From Endomychus coccineus (lineage: Eukaryota > Arthropoda > Insecta > Coleoptera > Endomychidae), in the NCBI GenBank assembly GCA_958510875.1, contig OY294069.1:160703111-160767110 (forward strand): a stretch of 64,000 bases of DNA, in the 5' to 3' direction. Position numbers and translations under genes: made by a program. This document shows, one piece after another, positions 1-14,000 of this stretch (positions are counted from its first letter, which is position 1; every line of letters starts with the position of its first letter). The notes under the pieces are model-generated. The model was not told the DNA's origin. It ran no database searches and saw only the letters and a program-made list of their open reading frames with translations.

Positions 1-784
1 TGTAAATTTAATTCTTCAAATATTATTGAATGTCTTAAATGTATAGAGATGCTAGCACTAGAAGTTCAGACCGAAAATAGAAATGATGATACTCTTCCAA
101 ATCATTACGTTCGATTCCCTGAAATAACCATCGAAAATCATGTTTTAATCGCCGTTTAAATAGGATATTATTTCTGAATAAGACTTTGAACTGCTTCTGA
201 CGCAATAATACTGACATGTATATTTCACTGCAAACAGAATTATAGGTGTGAATTATAACCAATTGTATTAGGTATTAACAATGCTCTATTATATTGGGAT
301 TAGAGAACTGGGATTCCATCAGCCCCCATGTGAAGTACATCATAGTCTGATTTCGAGAATCATTATAATGTGAATCAATTTACACAATGTCGTACAATAG
401 ATTGGTTATCCAAGACAGTACATATTAACAATTTTTTAATCTATTACCACACATAGTGTAATATTTATAATTATTATTATGTGCCGACTGTAGTTAGGCA
501 ACATACGAAACATATAACACAAATTTAGTATATCATATTGACAATAATGATTGACTAGATGAGTTGTTAACAAATTGGTTATTAATTAAATGACTGATCC
601 ATATTTCTTTCTTCTTGAAAATGGAGTAATTTATTCCTAACTTTCCAATATTTTTCTTCCACAAGTAAACATTTGTTAGATATTTTAATGCATACATAAA
701 ATCAATCTAACTATTTCTGGAAATAATAAAATACCAAACGAAGGGAAGCACACAGAACCATTAAAGAAAATTAAACACCCCTTT

Positions 785-960
785 TTCCTGTCACTATCTA
801 CTACTACTATACGTAGTATATAAAAAAAGGGAAGTATTGCAATCGGCCCAAATAAAATTTTCCGAATTTTCACGGATATATCAGTTTTGAGCATTTCTGA
901 ATCAATCTACACTATTTTTGACATGATATCTGGGTGTGCATGTGCATGTGTATGTGCAGG
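785..960. repeat. Dispersed repeat, copy 1
   Basis: A stretch around the palindrome CTATACGTAGTAT, followed by an 'AAGTATTGCAATCGGCC' segment and a TGTGCATGTG-rich tail, recurs in diverged form near 25.37-25.50 kb. It is non-coding. The family is not recognised. The rest of 1-1200 shows no gene. Confidence 0.5.
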
Positions 961-1203
961 TGGCTATAAAGTGACGCAAATGGCAACTGTATTATTTTTG
1001 ACACGGTAGTCCCGTTTCAAGTAGTATTTTGACCTTCATAGTTTTCACTGTCACTGTTCAGAAGTGTTTTTGAAAAAAATCCCTATATCAATTTGTCACT
1101 CATTAAAGCAGATAAGTACCACCGATCTTGTTGAAATTTTGAACAGTTGACCTTAAAGAGAAGAGAAAAGTCACCTTTCCATTCAATGTCAACCCCGGGA
1201 ATT

Positions 1204-2480
1204 TCAGCTAGTAATACAATAAAGGTAATACCCTTGTAAAACACATATATTGTCTAATGGCGGCTCGTGAGTTATGAAATAGGGTTGGCACAAGAGAAAA
1301 TCGTAAATGTAGCTTAAAACAGTGTCACATACTTCCTTTACAATGATAGCTTTGTTATCTCCAGCTGTCTTTTTTTTTTCTTTTCCTAGCAGGTTCTTCA
1401 TTATTGCGTTCTTGATTGTCATTTTCAGTAGAATTTCTAATTTGAATAATTTGCTGTTGGAATTGTTCAATTACATTTTTTTAAGTTGAGCACTGCCAAT
1501 CCCGCTTATTTTAGTCCGATTAAATAATATTTCAACATGTGGCAGTAATGAAATATTTTCAACCAGTAGAGAAATTTCGGGCGATTCAAATGTTTCAATA
1601 AACCACTTGCTTCACTAATAGTAACTGAATTCATCCCATCTTCGTCAATAATTTTGTCTACACATTTTTTGAAACAATCCTGGTGTTCAAATAATGTGTT
1701 CACAGTTCGACTTTTGGAAATTCAGCGTGTAGGAACAGCGCGTAGTAATCTACGTTTGACTATTCCATCAAGAATTACCGGTCGTTTTGGCAATCGAGAA
1801 GCAAGCTTGAAAATGACTGCACATTTGAAAAGAAAATTTTACTTTTTTATTGCACTGTGCCGCTCGTTCAATAATTAAATTAAATTGATGCGCTTAACAA
1901 TGACTATAACGTGCATGTGAAAATATTTTTTTGATAATGGCTTGGACACCATTTGTCTTACCACTCATCACGGACACCCCATAGTAACTTTGAGCGATTA
2001 GATTATCAGACCCAGAAGAAGAATTTAAAATAGTTTGCAATTCATTCTGCAATGTTTTTGCTAATACATCAGCATTATGTCCACCCGGCCTAGAAAAAGA
2101 CCAAAAGCGTTCAAAAAATTGTCCATTAAACACGTATCGGATAATAATAACCATTTCTTGCAGGTTAGAGGTGTCTGTAGTTTCATATGCCTCCAAATCA
2201 ATGCAATTTGCAGATTCAATTTCTTTTGATATTTCCTGCTTGTAAATTTGCAACATTGCATCTAACAATTCGTTCTTCGTTCTAGTTTTTGAGACGCCTT
2301 TAAGCACTTGTGAAACCGAACCTTTCATATGTATTGCAAACACAGCGTCTAATTCAACTGCAAAGTTAAGCCTACATAAATATCTAGATTTTCCGACGTC
2401 AATGTCTCACCATGGCCTCGTAACGCTAATTCAAAGGCTCCGCAAAATTTTATACACATAATTACCCGGCGCAAAATATG
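1204..2480 (-). pseudogene. hAT-type transposase relic (DUF4371-like)
   Basis: Read on the minus strand, the region gives the order of a hAT-family transposase of the DUF4371/ZMYM-like type. First comes KFCGAFELALRGHGE (near 2.43 kb), then ELLDAMLQIYKQEI, EAYETTDTSN (the first catalytic-Asp region of hAT proteins, here EAYETTD where ADETTD is usual), IIIRYVFNGQFFERF, SVMSGKTNGVQAIIKK and AHQFNLIIERAAQ. A degenerate C-terminal part runs to 1204. Several stop codons and frame changes (for example near 2370 and 1893) show that it is dead. The longest open piece is 1894-2343. No terminal repeats were identified. The family assignment rests on motif order recalled for hAT transposases. Confidence 0.72.
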
Positions 2481-2560
2481 ACGATTTTTTCCACAACTTC
2501 GTTGTACTTAATTTTATATCGCAAACTGTCTTACGGTTCATGTATGTCCACTTTGCCTAG

Positions 2561-4619
2561 AACACTGAAATGTATGTCTGTCTTTTAAAAGATTTTGCAC
2601 AAAATTGACTTCCATCATTGATAATAGACGCACTTCAGATGTCATCGAATTGAATTCACACACTGTACACTATGAAGGCAAAACGTTTATTGGAGACAAG
2701 ATGCTTTGTGCCGAAAACCGACGGTATAAGCGCGTATGGTGAAGATAACCGTAGTCAGCCGAATCATACTTGAAATAGGTAAAATTCAGAACGTTCCCCG
2801 GAACATAGTTTTGAGCGTTAGAATTGTATGCGCCTGACGTGCGGAATAAAATAATGCACTGAGCTACATGAGAATTTCTTTCTGTGTTTATCTCAGTGGT
2901 TGAGTGGTCACGTGTCCTTGTGCCCTTTAGTAGCAGCCGCCACTGATGTCAATTTGAATAAACTTTCAATGCAATGACTTCTCACATCTTAATTTGTTTC
3001 TAATCATTTCCAATATATTTTCGGCTCCTTACAGTGAGGGAAGTCACGTGACATATTGATTAGAGCTGTCTTAATACTTTTACAGATGTGTTAAGCTCAA
3101 ATCTCTTCTCTATAAACGATGCTCCAAATTCAGATTCAAGATAAGTTAATTTTCAACCTAATTCATGGGATTTGTTTAACCAAATTATGAAATATTTGGC
3201 AGGAAATCCTTATGAATTATGTTATCCCACTCCTCAAAATTAAGTATTTACTAACTTGTTCCATAAATAGATTTATCTTATTCAACACTTGCATATACAA
3301 GCATTACATCATTTGATTGTAGGTATTCACTAGTAACTCATAATATTTACTTTTTAAATAAAACTCAGAAATGTAACAGTAACAATTATATTGTTATATA
3401 GTTATAACATGATATTCGATATGATTGAGAAAGTTTCTATCCAAGTTAACTATAGTATCAATATTTCTAGAGTTTTGGCGTTCAGTACGGTCAATTGTTC
3501 GAATTCAATCAAATCTAATAGTAAAATGTGGATGAAATCCAAATTTACAATAAAAAATCAACCAATTAACAATTTATTACTCAAAACTAACTCATTCTAG
3601 ACATTTCACCATCTGTATATATCCAGAACTAGTTCCTCTAGAATAATAGTTCAGGACAGCTATTACGCTTTCTCGATCTCATCAACGGAACAAGTAAAAC
3701 TCGATTTATCTACCCAAGAATATATGTCCCACTAGGATGTAAAACATTGTTAATTGTCAATATATTATTATTAAACTATAAATTGTGTTTAATTCACATT
3801 TTACTATTCAATAATATCAATATTCATGAAAAGCTTTCAATATCCTATCAGGAGCGTAAACTGGCAAAACAGTAATTTTATCATAGACACAATTGTGATT
3901 TAAAATCTTTGTTTGGTACTGTTATAGAGTTCTCCAAAGGTGTTGAGTTCCTGAAGGTGATCCACAACCATAAACCCTCTTGAAACAATAACGTAGAGAA
4001 AATTACCGAAATCTAATTGGAGAAGCGTTGGTTACAAAATTTAATATGATATATTGGGCATATATAACTATCAGACTAATCTCATTCACACGTCACTGAT
4101 ATGGTGACCATAGAAAAGCCCAGTGATGCTCCAATGAGTGGTCGTGTAGGCAACACTGTCCAACTATAGCGTACCACTTCAATTCAGGAATGCAGAAGGG
4201 CCAATTCGAAATTGGGCCATTCGTGTATCTAACCAAAACAATCGTTTCATGTACAGATGGCTCGAATGATGAACATATGTAGGCAAAACTTTTGGTCATT
4301 TCAAGTGTTAAGACTCTTTCCACGCCTGCGTTCAAAAAATAAACAAGCAACTGAACTTTGCATATCATCCAAAAGTATTCTCTTGACATATCATATCAAC
4401 AAAATTAATCAAGCTGGGAGAATACAACTCCAGTATTAAAGCAATACCTAGTTCGTTGTAATGAAGTGACAGTCCGCCTAGATTTGAAAAGGTGTGTCCT
4501 CAAGTCAGTTCACTTTTTCATGAGAATATTTTGAGACAATTATCCGTTTAATCAACATCTCGGAAAGACAATAGTCTTGTATAAGGAAATAATGTAAATG
4601 TAATTTAGGAAGGCCCAAA
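2561..4619. other. Gene-free stretch
   Basis: AT-rich sequence with only short, low-complexity ORFs. I see no conserved protein motif, RNA gene or clear repeat in it. Confidence 0.5.
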
Positions 4620-6290
4620 GAGACTATAAAAAAGGGTTGAAAACGTCAAAACGAGTTACTTGGCGGACCCTGCAAACTCCTTTTAAAAGATAACATAGCC
4701 AAGATTGGATCAGTGATTCTTCCGAGGGGTGAGTACACCACATTTCCGGAGGATACACTGAGACACATGGTGTCGGTTCATTTTCCTGAATCTGGATACA
4801 AAGAGCTGGCAATCGAAAGGGTCGATGGACAGGGTGACTATCGTAATGGTGACTTTCGTCTGTCCTCCGACATTGTCGATTGAAACAAGGGGAAGTGGGC
4901 CATATCTGGGTTCGCCCGGCTCTCCTACAAGAGGGTCAGGAAATCATCATCAAGCTATTGGTGAAAATCTTCCGATGCATTGCCACTGGCTTTATTCCAA
5001 AGCAGGAGACTTTCAGCAGCAGATGGGAATTACAGCCAAAGATTATTTATTGGATCAGGTCACCTATGCTGCGGTCGTGTGGTGAACGGGGACAAGGACT
5101 AGTATGTCCCAGCGCCCCTTGGACCGACTGCAGCGGCTTGCATGCGTAGGTATACTGAGTGGTATCAGGTCGGCTCCAACGAGGGATATTGAAGCTCTCG
5201 CCGGATTACCACCTCTACACTTATATGTATTTTATAAAAGCTGAAGCCATGAGAACGGCGTATACGCTAAAGGGCCTAGGTCAGTGGATCAAAATACACT
5301 ACTCTCGTGGACACTCAGCGATTTTGAGTGGAGCTCCATACTAGAAATGAGGCAAGATAGTCTCTCTCAGTTCTTCCAAAATCCTCATCCCTGATAGAGG
5401 AGATTGGAACAACGAAACTCTCGCTCTACTGCCACCAGGTGAGCTCGTATGGTTCACAGATAGGTCAGGCTTCTGGAGCGGAAGTGTACCATGAAAGGCC
5501 AAAGGTCAATATCTCAGTGACCCTGGGGGCTTAATGCACGATTTTTCAGGCGGAGGTCTACGCAATATTGACATGCGCCATGAAAAACCTGCGAAGAGAC
5601 TATGTAAATAGGCGCATATACATCTGTAGACAGCCGGTCGGCCCTGAGAGCTCTCAATTAACTTAGATTCACATCAAGACTTGTCAAATAATGCAGGGAT
5701 ACACTGGCTGAACTAGCCAAGAGACATAAAGTTCAACTCATCTTGACACAGTGGGGTTGAAGGAAATGAGGCCGACTCCCTGAGCAGGCGGGGATCATCT
5801 GGCACCTCTCGGACCGGAGCCAATGGTCGCTTCATCAAATTGTGGCCAACTGAACAAAGAGTGGCGAGCATCACCACCTTTGAGCTAGGCCAAGATCTTC
5901 ATCAGAGAGCCTACCCTAGACTATCAAAGAAACTCCTTTCTCTAAACAGAAGAGACACCAGAGAGAGATGACTGGATTCCAGAGCTTCCAGAGAGGGGAA
6001 AAACTGCCTCTCACATCCTGTGGGAATGCCCTGCTCTGGCATGCCTCAGGCACCGTTACTTCGGCGAACCAAAACTGCTGCAACAAGAACTTATGGAAGC
6101 CAGCATTAGCAATATTCTGGGTTTCCGGCGGGCCACAAACCCGATATAATAGCAGAATAGGCCCAACTAAGTGGTATTGATGTATCTGGAGACTAAACCC
6201 CCTCCCCTCAAGTGATGATGATGATGATGGACGTAGGAGGGAGCAGGACCCACCTACTGTAAAGTGCCTATTAGGTGTCACTGTCTGGAG
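4620..6290 (+). pseudogene. LINE remnant with RNase H region
   Basis: A decayed non-LTR retrotransposon ORF2. A linker-like piece typical of the endonuclease-RT spacer (TTFPEDTLRHMVSVHFPESG, near 4.74 kb) is followed by scrambled sequence. An RNase H-like part follows near 5.45-5.6 kb ('YGSQIGQASGAEVYH', then 'FQAEVYAILTCA'). Last comes the C-terminal zinc-finger-like segment, whose bases 'ACTGCCTCTCACATCCT' (6003-6019) match the LINE end at 41.6 kb. The reverse transcriptase core is missing and there are many stops. The presence of RNase H points to an R1/LOA/I-like clade; the exact clade is inference. A short (TGA)n run at 6209-6229 lies near the 3' end. Confidence 0.6.
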
Positions 6291-6299
6291 GAGCTAACA

Positions 6300-7337
6300 G
6301 AGCCTACAACCGACCTACTTATTCTTATTCAGGTTAACAACCAGACTTTTTAGTATATAGATTTCGCTTCAAAATATCAGGGTGTGCCGACATCTGACAT
6401 CTACTCAACAACAACGTCGCTGTCGTTATTTATTATTTATTTATTTCCATTGCCATATTTTCAGAATTCACTTCTTAGCTTAGGAACTCATACGTTTTGA
6501 AATTCTTAAACTTTTCCAAAACGGCATAGACGCGGCTAGCAGCGTGATAATATAGATTCTGTCACAGATGAAAGGCATCTTTGGAATGGACTGTTTTTAC
6601 GACCGCAATGAATATCTATAAAAAATACTGCCATACCTATATTGTTTTTATCAAGATCCTCGTTTCGATAACTTCAAATTTTAGTGAAAATTTTTTTTTT
6701 GCAATCATTATAGAGAAACTATGTGGAGGGTGACGACTTGACAACACCCAATAAATGATTAGAACAAATCAAATACGAATTTTATTAAAGTTTCGAATAT
6801 TCTATCTACGCTCCTCAGACATATGGGGCAACTCGAGAATACTATGCTTCCCTGGCTGATCCAAGTGAATTGACTCCGATAGTGTGACGTCACAACTCCA
6901 CCTTTTACTGTCGTAGATTCAAATTTATATGTACATAAGGATCATAATAATATAATACCGTCAAATATAGGTGCATTTATTCAAGAACTTATTTTAATCT
7001 TAAAGCTCAAGAATGTCTCCTTATTTCGACACAAAACTTGTTAGTTTTACTTTATAATTTATATTTAATTTCAATTTTTGAAAAATAATGAAACAAACCT
7101 ATGTCATCACATTCTCAGATATTACAAGTATACAACCTTCGCATTAGACGTTCTTAAATATAAGAGAGAAGTAAATGAAACTCACGAAGGGACTAATACT
7201 TTTTCCCTAGTGTGATAAAGGTCAATATTAAAGCTTTCAAATTTGCTGAAATTCTTATGACCGAGTGGTGAAGGTATGATGACATCACTATTGGAGTCAA
7301 TTTTCTCAGATGTTGACACATGAAACTTGAGCCACCT
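6300..7337. other. Gene-free stretch
   Basis: AT-rich, non-coding as far as I can read. No repeat boundary or RNA gene was recognised. Confidence 0.5.
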
Positions 7338-7339
7338 TA

Positions 7340-8049
7340 TACAGGGTGAGGCAAAAAGATGTTAAAGATAGCTGCCTGGATGAAGGTCTTTTAGTCCCCA
7401 AGCATCCTACAAGAAAAATGAGAGGCCTGGACCAGACAGGATGCACCATCGCACCTGACAATTAGTAGCATCTACGAGAAGTTGGTCCGGACGGGGTTCG
7501 TTCAAGACGATTGCAATTGCAAGGGGAGCAGCGATTGAAAGAGATCTGTCCGAGCTGAAGAGAATAGCATCCTCGTCCAGGGAGCGATGACAGCCAGCCC
7601 ATCCAAGTCCACACGCAGACTTTCTCGAGAAACTAACATTTCGCAAAAGACACTGGTTGGAATTTTGCATCGTGCTTTAAGAATAAAGCCATACCATGCC
7701 CATTACAGTCTGATGTTTCGAGATTACATGAACGACACGTTCGGTAACCGCTAGATTGGCACGTTTACCCGACCTGACGCCATGAGATTTTGGCTGTGGG
7801 GCATAGTCAAGGATCGGATCTACGCCAGCAAACCGAGCAACTCGGACCTGAAACACAGCATCACTCACGTCATCACTGGCATTCCTGCCCAAATGGCCCA
7901 GAGGGCCTTACATACAACAATGAACAGACTCCGTAAGTGTATTGAGAGGGATTGCTGCCAAATTAAGACCCTGTAACCAAATCTTTGCCTTGTAATTTAA
8001 AGTGATTAAACACCCATTTAACGTTAACATCTTTTTGTCTCACCCTGTA
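7340..8049 (+). mobile_element. Internally deleted mariner-like element, 710 bp, TA target duplication
   Basis: The element begins TACAGGGTGAGGCAAAAAG and ends with the inverted counterpart. The terminal inverted repeats match over about 25 bp and TA flanks both sides (7338-7339 and 8050-8051). This is the signature of Tc1/mariner (IS630) elements. Inside is a fused transposase remnant. A helix-turn-helix piece (SPSKSTRRLSRETNISQ, near 7.59 kb) runs almost directly into the C-terminus (RFWLWGIVKDRIYASKP, 7.78-7.98 kb, ending MNRLRKCIERDCC). The DDE catalytic core between them is missing, so it is non-autonomous. Confidence 0.8.
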
Positions 8050-8256
8050 TACGAGAATTCCTTTAATGTTCACTTCTAGGCTTTATTTCTTCCATCTCGG
8101 ACGAATTGCCTGACAATAAATAACTTGGCCTATGCTATTTATGTTATTGTCAAAGTTTGTTTAACATATTTGACAGATTTACGTGTATAATATCAGGTTA
8201 TAATTGAGATCTATCATTTCATGAGAAACCAAATAATTAAAAATTCTTACAAAATT

Positions 8257-8262
8257 TTTATT
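8257..8262 (-). promoter_or_regulatory. Candidate polyadenylation signal AATAAA
   Basis: AATAAA on the minus strand directly after the stop of the PPxY protein gene. The context is an AT-rich run, so chance occurrence is possible. Confidence 0.4.
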
Positions 8263-8269
8263 TTATCAA

Positions 8270-8865
8270 CTACCTTATAATACTGTAAGTTTTATCTTCA
8301 CTTTCGCGGTTGCGCTTTGAATTTGTATGAGGTTCCTTTGTATTCAAAGCTTCTTTGGGGATGTAACTACAACTGGTTATGTTCACATTGTTTTCAATGT
8401 ATGTATTTATATCACTAGAGCCACTTGAATCATTCCACAACTGTGAAGGAGGTAATCTGGATGGTTGAATGGAGCCATTATTTGGAGGCAAATTAATATT
8501 TCCAGAGTAAATTTCCAATATATTGTATGAGGGTGGGTTGTCTTCAGCGGATTCATTAACACTATTGACATTACCGACAGGAACTACGTACACTTCATAT
8601 TCGTCTTTTCCTCTGCAGCTTCCGTCTATACAAATACTCTCGTACGGAGGAGGTGCGAATTCGTCGTAAGATGGTGGAGGATTATCGGGTATCCTGGAAT
8701 TTCCAGAAGGAGTATTCGATTGGTAGTTGCTGTTTCGTGCGCTGCGTCGACAACACCATTCCGAACATGAGACAACCATAAAAAATGCAATTAATCCTCC
8801 GAATGATATGATGTACCAAATAACAGACCAGGAATCCAATGCTGTGGGTGTATCGTCTGGAAAAA
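8270..8865 (-). CDS. PPxY membrane protein, exon 2 (TM helix, cytoplasmic tail, stop)
   Basis: The open frame extends a little upstream to 8899, but those extra codons are better read as the end of the intron: a pyrimidine-rich tract and CAG end at 8866. The exon encodes the transmembrane helix and all three PPxY motifs and stops at TAG (8272-8270). A minus-strand AATAAA lies only about 8 bases past the stop (8262-8257), so the 3' UTR is probably very short. Confidence 0.68.
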
Positions 8866-10954
8866 CTGTAATAACAATTAGAATCAGACATAATATCATT
8901 ACGATTGATAAATAAAGGAAAGAAATTGTTTCAGTCAGAAATGTTCTAGTGTGGGTTAAAAATTTAGTACCAATGAGTTATATTTTTCATAAGTAGTCCA
9001 TTGGAATTGTCATTTTTTCAATAAAATTATTTTCACCGCTAGAATGCGCCATATAGTCCAGGCAACGAACCGGAAAATAAAAAAAGAAAATATAGTAAGC
9101 TAGAAGTTCAAAACTTTTTTGCATTTTGTTCCTAATACCCCATAGATCATTCATGACTATCAAGACCGCGGGGGTCGACCTTTCTACCCCCTCAAAACGG
9201 GGTTTCAACCCCTCAGAGGAGCATTCTTATAAAAACAGTCCAAAATTAATGAATTAAGGGCCAAAAATGACCTATAGTATGTTTTTTGAGTCGCTGATCA
9301 CGATTCCGCAGTTAATTTTCTTGGAAAACTCTCTTCAGATGGGAAATTTGGAATATTTATATTATATAATTTATAATTTTGTTGCAAAAATGACCTCTAG
9401 AAGGTTTTTTGGGTCGCTGATCACGATTCCGCTGTTATTTTTCCCAAAAAACTCTCTCCAGATGGAAAATTCGGGAAATTTTAGATTTTCCTGAGACGGT
9501 TGTGTATAAAAAAGTATAATTTTGTTTGCCGAAATGACGTATAGTAGGTTTTTTGGGTCGCTGATCACGATTCCGCTGTAATTTTTCCCAAAAAAGTCTC
9601 TCCAGATGGAAAACTCGGGAAATTTGAGACTTTCCTGAGACGTTTGTGAATAATAAAGTATAATTTTGTTGCAAAAATGACCTCTAGTCATGCGAAATTG
9701 GTAATTCTTTAACCCAGGAATTTTGCAGTAATATTTCTGCGTCAATGTTACCCCGAAAGTCTTGAATCGTTTCAGCTTTATTAACATACAGTTAGTTCGC
9801 CCTTCAAGAAACCCCATAGGAAGAAGTTTAAAGAAGTCTGATCAGATGACCTTGACGGTCCCATATTTTGTTGTTTTTATATTTTGACTAGTCCAGACGA
9901 TGAGCTATAATGTTGGTTGAACATCGTATGAGTCCGGGGATGGAATTTTGGGATTGGGAATAGACATTGGCACGTTCCTTAAAAGTTTGCAGGTTATAAT
10001 AATGAGAAAAGACCTCACAAGGCAAAGTCTTCCACAACTCCTCCCTTCTATATAGAGAGTTCGGCACTTCTAAGGTGTTGTGGTTTGTGTAAGGTAAGGA
10101 GTTGAGAACCATCCTTGATCTAATGATGTTTCAGCTCAGCACTACTTGACTTTCAGGCATATAGGTTATGTCCCCCTTTTGGTATCTCCCGTACACCTTC
10201 GTATCCACCGATACACTAACAAACTGCTCATTGTATCATTGGATATCTCCCAAGAATTTGACCGAGTCTGGCACCAAAGGCTTCTTGGGAAACTTCCGTC
10301 ATATGGTTTGCCGCCTCAACTTCATCGCTTACTATTGAGTTTTCTCTCAGATAGATCACTCCATGTGGGGATCTTCCAATACAATGACTATCAACGCTGG
10401 AGTTCCACAGGCATCTGACTTTGCACCAACTTTGTTTCTGCTCCATATAAACGAACTGCCCCATCCGCAGCTTTGCAGAATATGGTACACTTCATACCAC
10501 TTTCTCATCTAGAGCCCTGGATATAATGGAGATCTGGCAAAGATTTTGAAATGGAGATCTGATAATCTAGTAGAGTTTAATGCAACCAAAAGACAAGCTT
10601 GCGTCTTCTCCAGGAAGGCGGATCCCACAATCCCTAATATGATGATGCCAGGTATGACAATTCCTATGAAGTCTCCCATAACCATGCTCGGGATCACCAC
10701 CAACAACACCCTCTCATGTGAGGTCCATTGCGAAAACCGCTTCACAAAAACTTGGTTCTATATTCCGTGATAAGAGCTACTTTACATTCCAGCAACTCCT
10801 CATAATCTACAAAACACAAATTCGACCTGTCCTGGAGTACTGTTCGCATGTTTGGAGTTCGGCTCCCAAATATATGCTGAAGCTCTTGGATTCTATTCAG
10901 AAGAAAGCTATCCGTTTAATTGATGATGTGACGAGTTCTTTGACCTCTCTAGAA

Positions 10955-11037
<83 letters not shown>

Positions 11038-14000
11038 TATCGAACAGCGAAGTTTTGGAAATCTTCACCTAGTGATGTCTTTCCCTATGCTTATAACCTC
11101 CAAACCTTCAAGAAAAATTCGAATCCCTATCTCCTCTTCCACCATTCCCCCGCTGACTCGTTCGATGTTCTTCGAACATTATAGTTTCTTTTCTCTCGTG
11201 TAGTCAAAGTATTAAAAAAAACAGAGTGAACTTTCTCCACTATCCTAACTGTACAAAGGCAGTGAGACATCAGGTTCCGAAAGATATACTGGCTAAGAAG
11301 ATGAAAATCTAAACATTCCTACCCTTATAAATTGTAATTATTATCCACGACTGTTAAAACTTTGTGATCATAGGTTCATAAGTAAATAAAGTGAGCGAAT
11401 AATAATAAATAACGAGAATGGTATAGCGGTTATACCACAAAGACTCCAATGGAAGCAGATTCCACAGAGCTTGGCTCCAAGACCTTCACAATCTTGAGAA
11501 AAATCTCTATCAAGTGAAACATCAAAATAACATATGAAGAGCACAGAGGAAAAACGATGAAAGTCCATTTTTAGCCAAATTTATTTGTATACATACTATT
11601 ATCCCTCTTAAAAAGCTAAGAAGAACTTAAGAATACACATACTCGGGAAAAACGATGAAAGTCCATACGTAAAATTAAAATGATGAGGGTCCACTTTACA
11701 GTCTTCAGAAATACAACGTACTGGGTCAGTTCTAAAGCAGCTGTTGTTGAATCCACGTGAGATTTTGAGGTTAAATTCACGCCGCGCGAGTATTATTTAT
11801 AAAATTAGTATGGTCAGTAATTATTAACATTTTTTTGTGCTATGGAAGAAAAAACGAAGAAACGTAAACGACATGGTAGAATGGTGGATGTAACAAAGAA
11901 ATTAAGATTGCATAGCCATGAAACTGGACCTGATTGTCAGTGCAAACGCCACAAGTGTTTCTCAGTGATTAGGGATAGTGATAAAAAAAATGCTGAAAAT
12001 TTTCAATAACTTTGAAACCTTCGACGAACAGAACTCCTACTTAGCTGGTCTTATAACCGTCGTGCCTGTCCGAAGGCGAAGATACAGACTTGCACGATGG
12101 TCCCCCAGGGATGGCAGGGGAAGTCACAAAAACAGACCACATAAACTTACGGAGGCTACAATAACTAAGGTGTGTTCATCGTTTAAAAGCAGACATAGCC
12201 ATTATAGTCTGGCTAAAAGTAATAAAATATACCTTTCTGAAGAACTCAGTGTTTCTAAAATGTTCGACTTATTCAAAATTAAGCATCCAGACGTCAAAAT
12301 ATCATACAACCGCTACAGAGAAATTTTTAATGAAAAATTTAATATTAGTTTCGGTTACCCACGCTCAGACACTTGCTCTCAATGTGACGAAATAACTGTG
12401 AAGGTAAAAAATCTAGAATCGAAGTTGTCTAAAGCAAACGAAAATGATAAAAAAGTAATATTGAGTGATCCGAAAATACTTGAAACTGAAAAGACACCTT
12501 GCCAAAGGTACCACATTTTATGACAGATAAAAGGCACCAAGAGATCCGCAAGACAACAAGCAGACTTGGAATCAATTTGTATGGATTACTCAAAAAATTT
12601 GCCTATTCCTAATATCTCAACCAATGATGTCTATTATAGCCGTCAATTATGATTGTATTTGTTCAATTTGCATGTCCTCTCTAATCAGCAAAGTGTTTTT
12701 CATGCATACAGTGAAATAATAGGAAAAAAAGGAAGTGACAACGTCTGTTGCCTTCTACATCATTATATACTAACAACTACTTACCGGCTAATATTAAACG
12801 CCTTCAGATATTGGGTGGTTCTTGCGGAGGGCAGAACAAGAACTACTCTGTTTTTCTCACCATGTCATACACTATGAGAGAACATTAGAAGAGGTTCAGA
12901 TAACGTTTCCCATACGTGGCCACTCATATATGGAGTGCGACAAAGATTTTGGTTTGGTAAACCAGAAATCAAAAACAGAAACTCCTTCCGACTGGATAGA
13001 TGTATTACGATCATCTAGGGTGAAACCCCCGTTTGAAGTGGAAGACCCAAATCAACAATATTTTCGTTCTTGGGGGAAACACCTACAACCGCTTTACAAA
13101 AAGAAATGTCCATTTTCTTGCAGGCCTATAAGGGAAATTAAATTTTCTGTTGACCATCCTAGACTAGCTTATTATCGCTCTTCATACAATGGTGCTTGGG
13201 AGTCAGCTGATATTGTTGGGAAACCTTTCACATCCAACCAAAGTGACGAATTTAAGCTTCCGCAAAATTTATATAAAGGTACGGTATTTTTAAAGGTGAA
13301 CCAAGTTTATACAGACATTTTTATTCCCCTAGACTTAATGCCGTTGTCCAAAGAAAAATATGGAGATATCAAGAAGTTATCAAAATATTGTAGCGAGCAG
13401 TCACAGAAGTTCCTCCTGAATTTACCCCATAAATAATTCATTTTGGGCATGCAAAGGTGAAAAATTCAGACTTCATTTATGACTTAAGGTATGTGGTGTC
13501 AGAAAAAAAATATAATTGAAATGTATTAATTGTTTCATCACTTTCAGGTTTAGTAGTTTCTATGGCAAAATACGACACTACCGAGGTCTTCATGTTCTTC
13601 ATTTGCGGTCTAAATAAACATTCATAGGTTAAATTAGAATAAGGTTGCCAAAATGTTGTTATTATTATTAGAACCGCCAATAAATTTCTCACAAAAATCG
13701 GACTTTCATCATTTTTCCCAGAAAAAATACTTGATTATATTACATTTCGAGGGATATCTTCTGATAGGCAGGTCTGATAGTCGAAAAACATATTTATATA
13801 AATAAGATAACATATTAGGAGGGCCTGTTTTTCTTACTTGCTAAAAATACATAACCGAATTGCTAATAACCCGAATTTCAATTAAAAAACGCTCTCCTGA
13901 AAATTTATCGTTTTTGGACATTCATCGTTTTTCCCGTGTGCTCTTCATATAGAATTAACATTCTCGAACGAAGTGTAAAGGTAGCATTCCGTCCAGTAAT

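Noticed and set aside
9371..9817. 148-codon minus-strand ORF
   Set aside because: It is produced by the tandem repeat; the peptide repeats with the DNA unit and has no other support.
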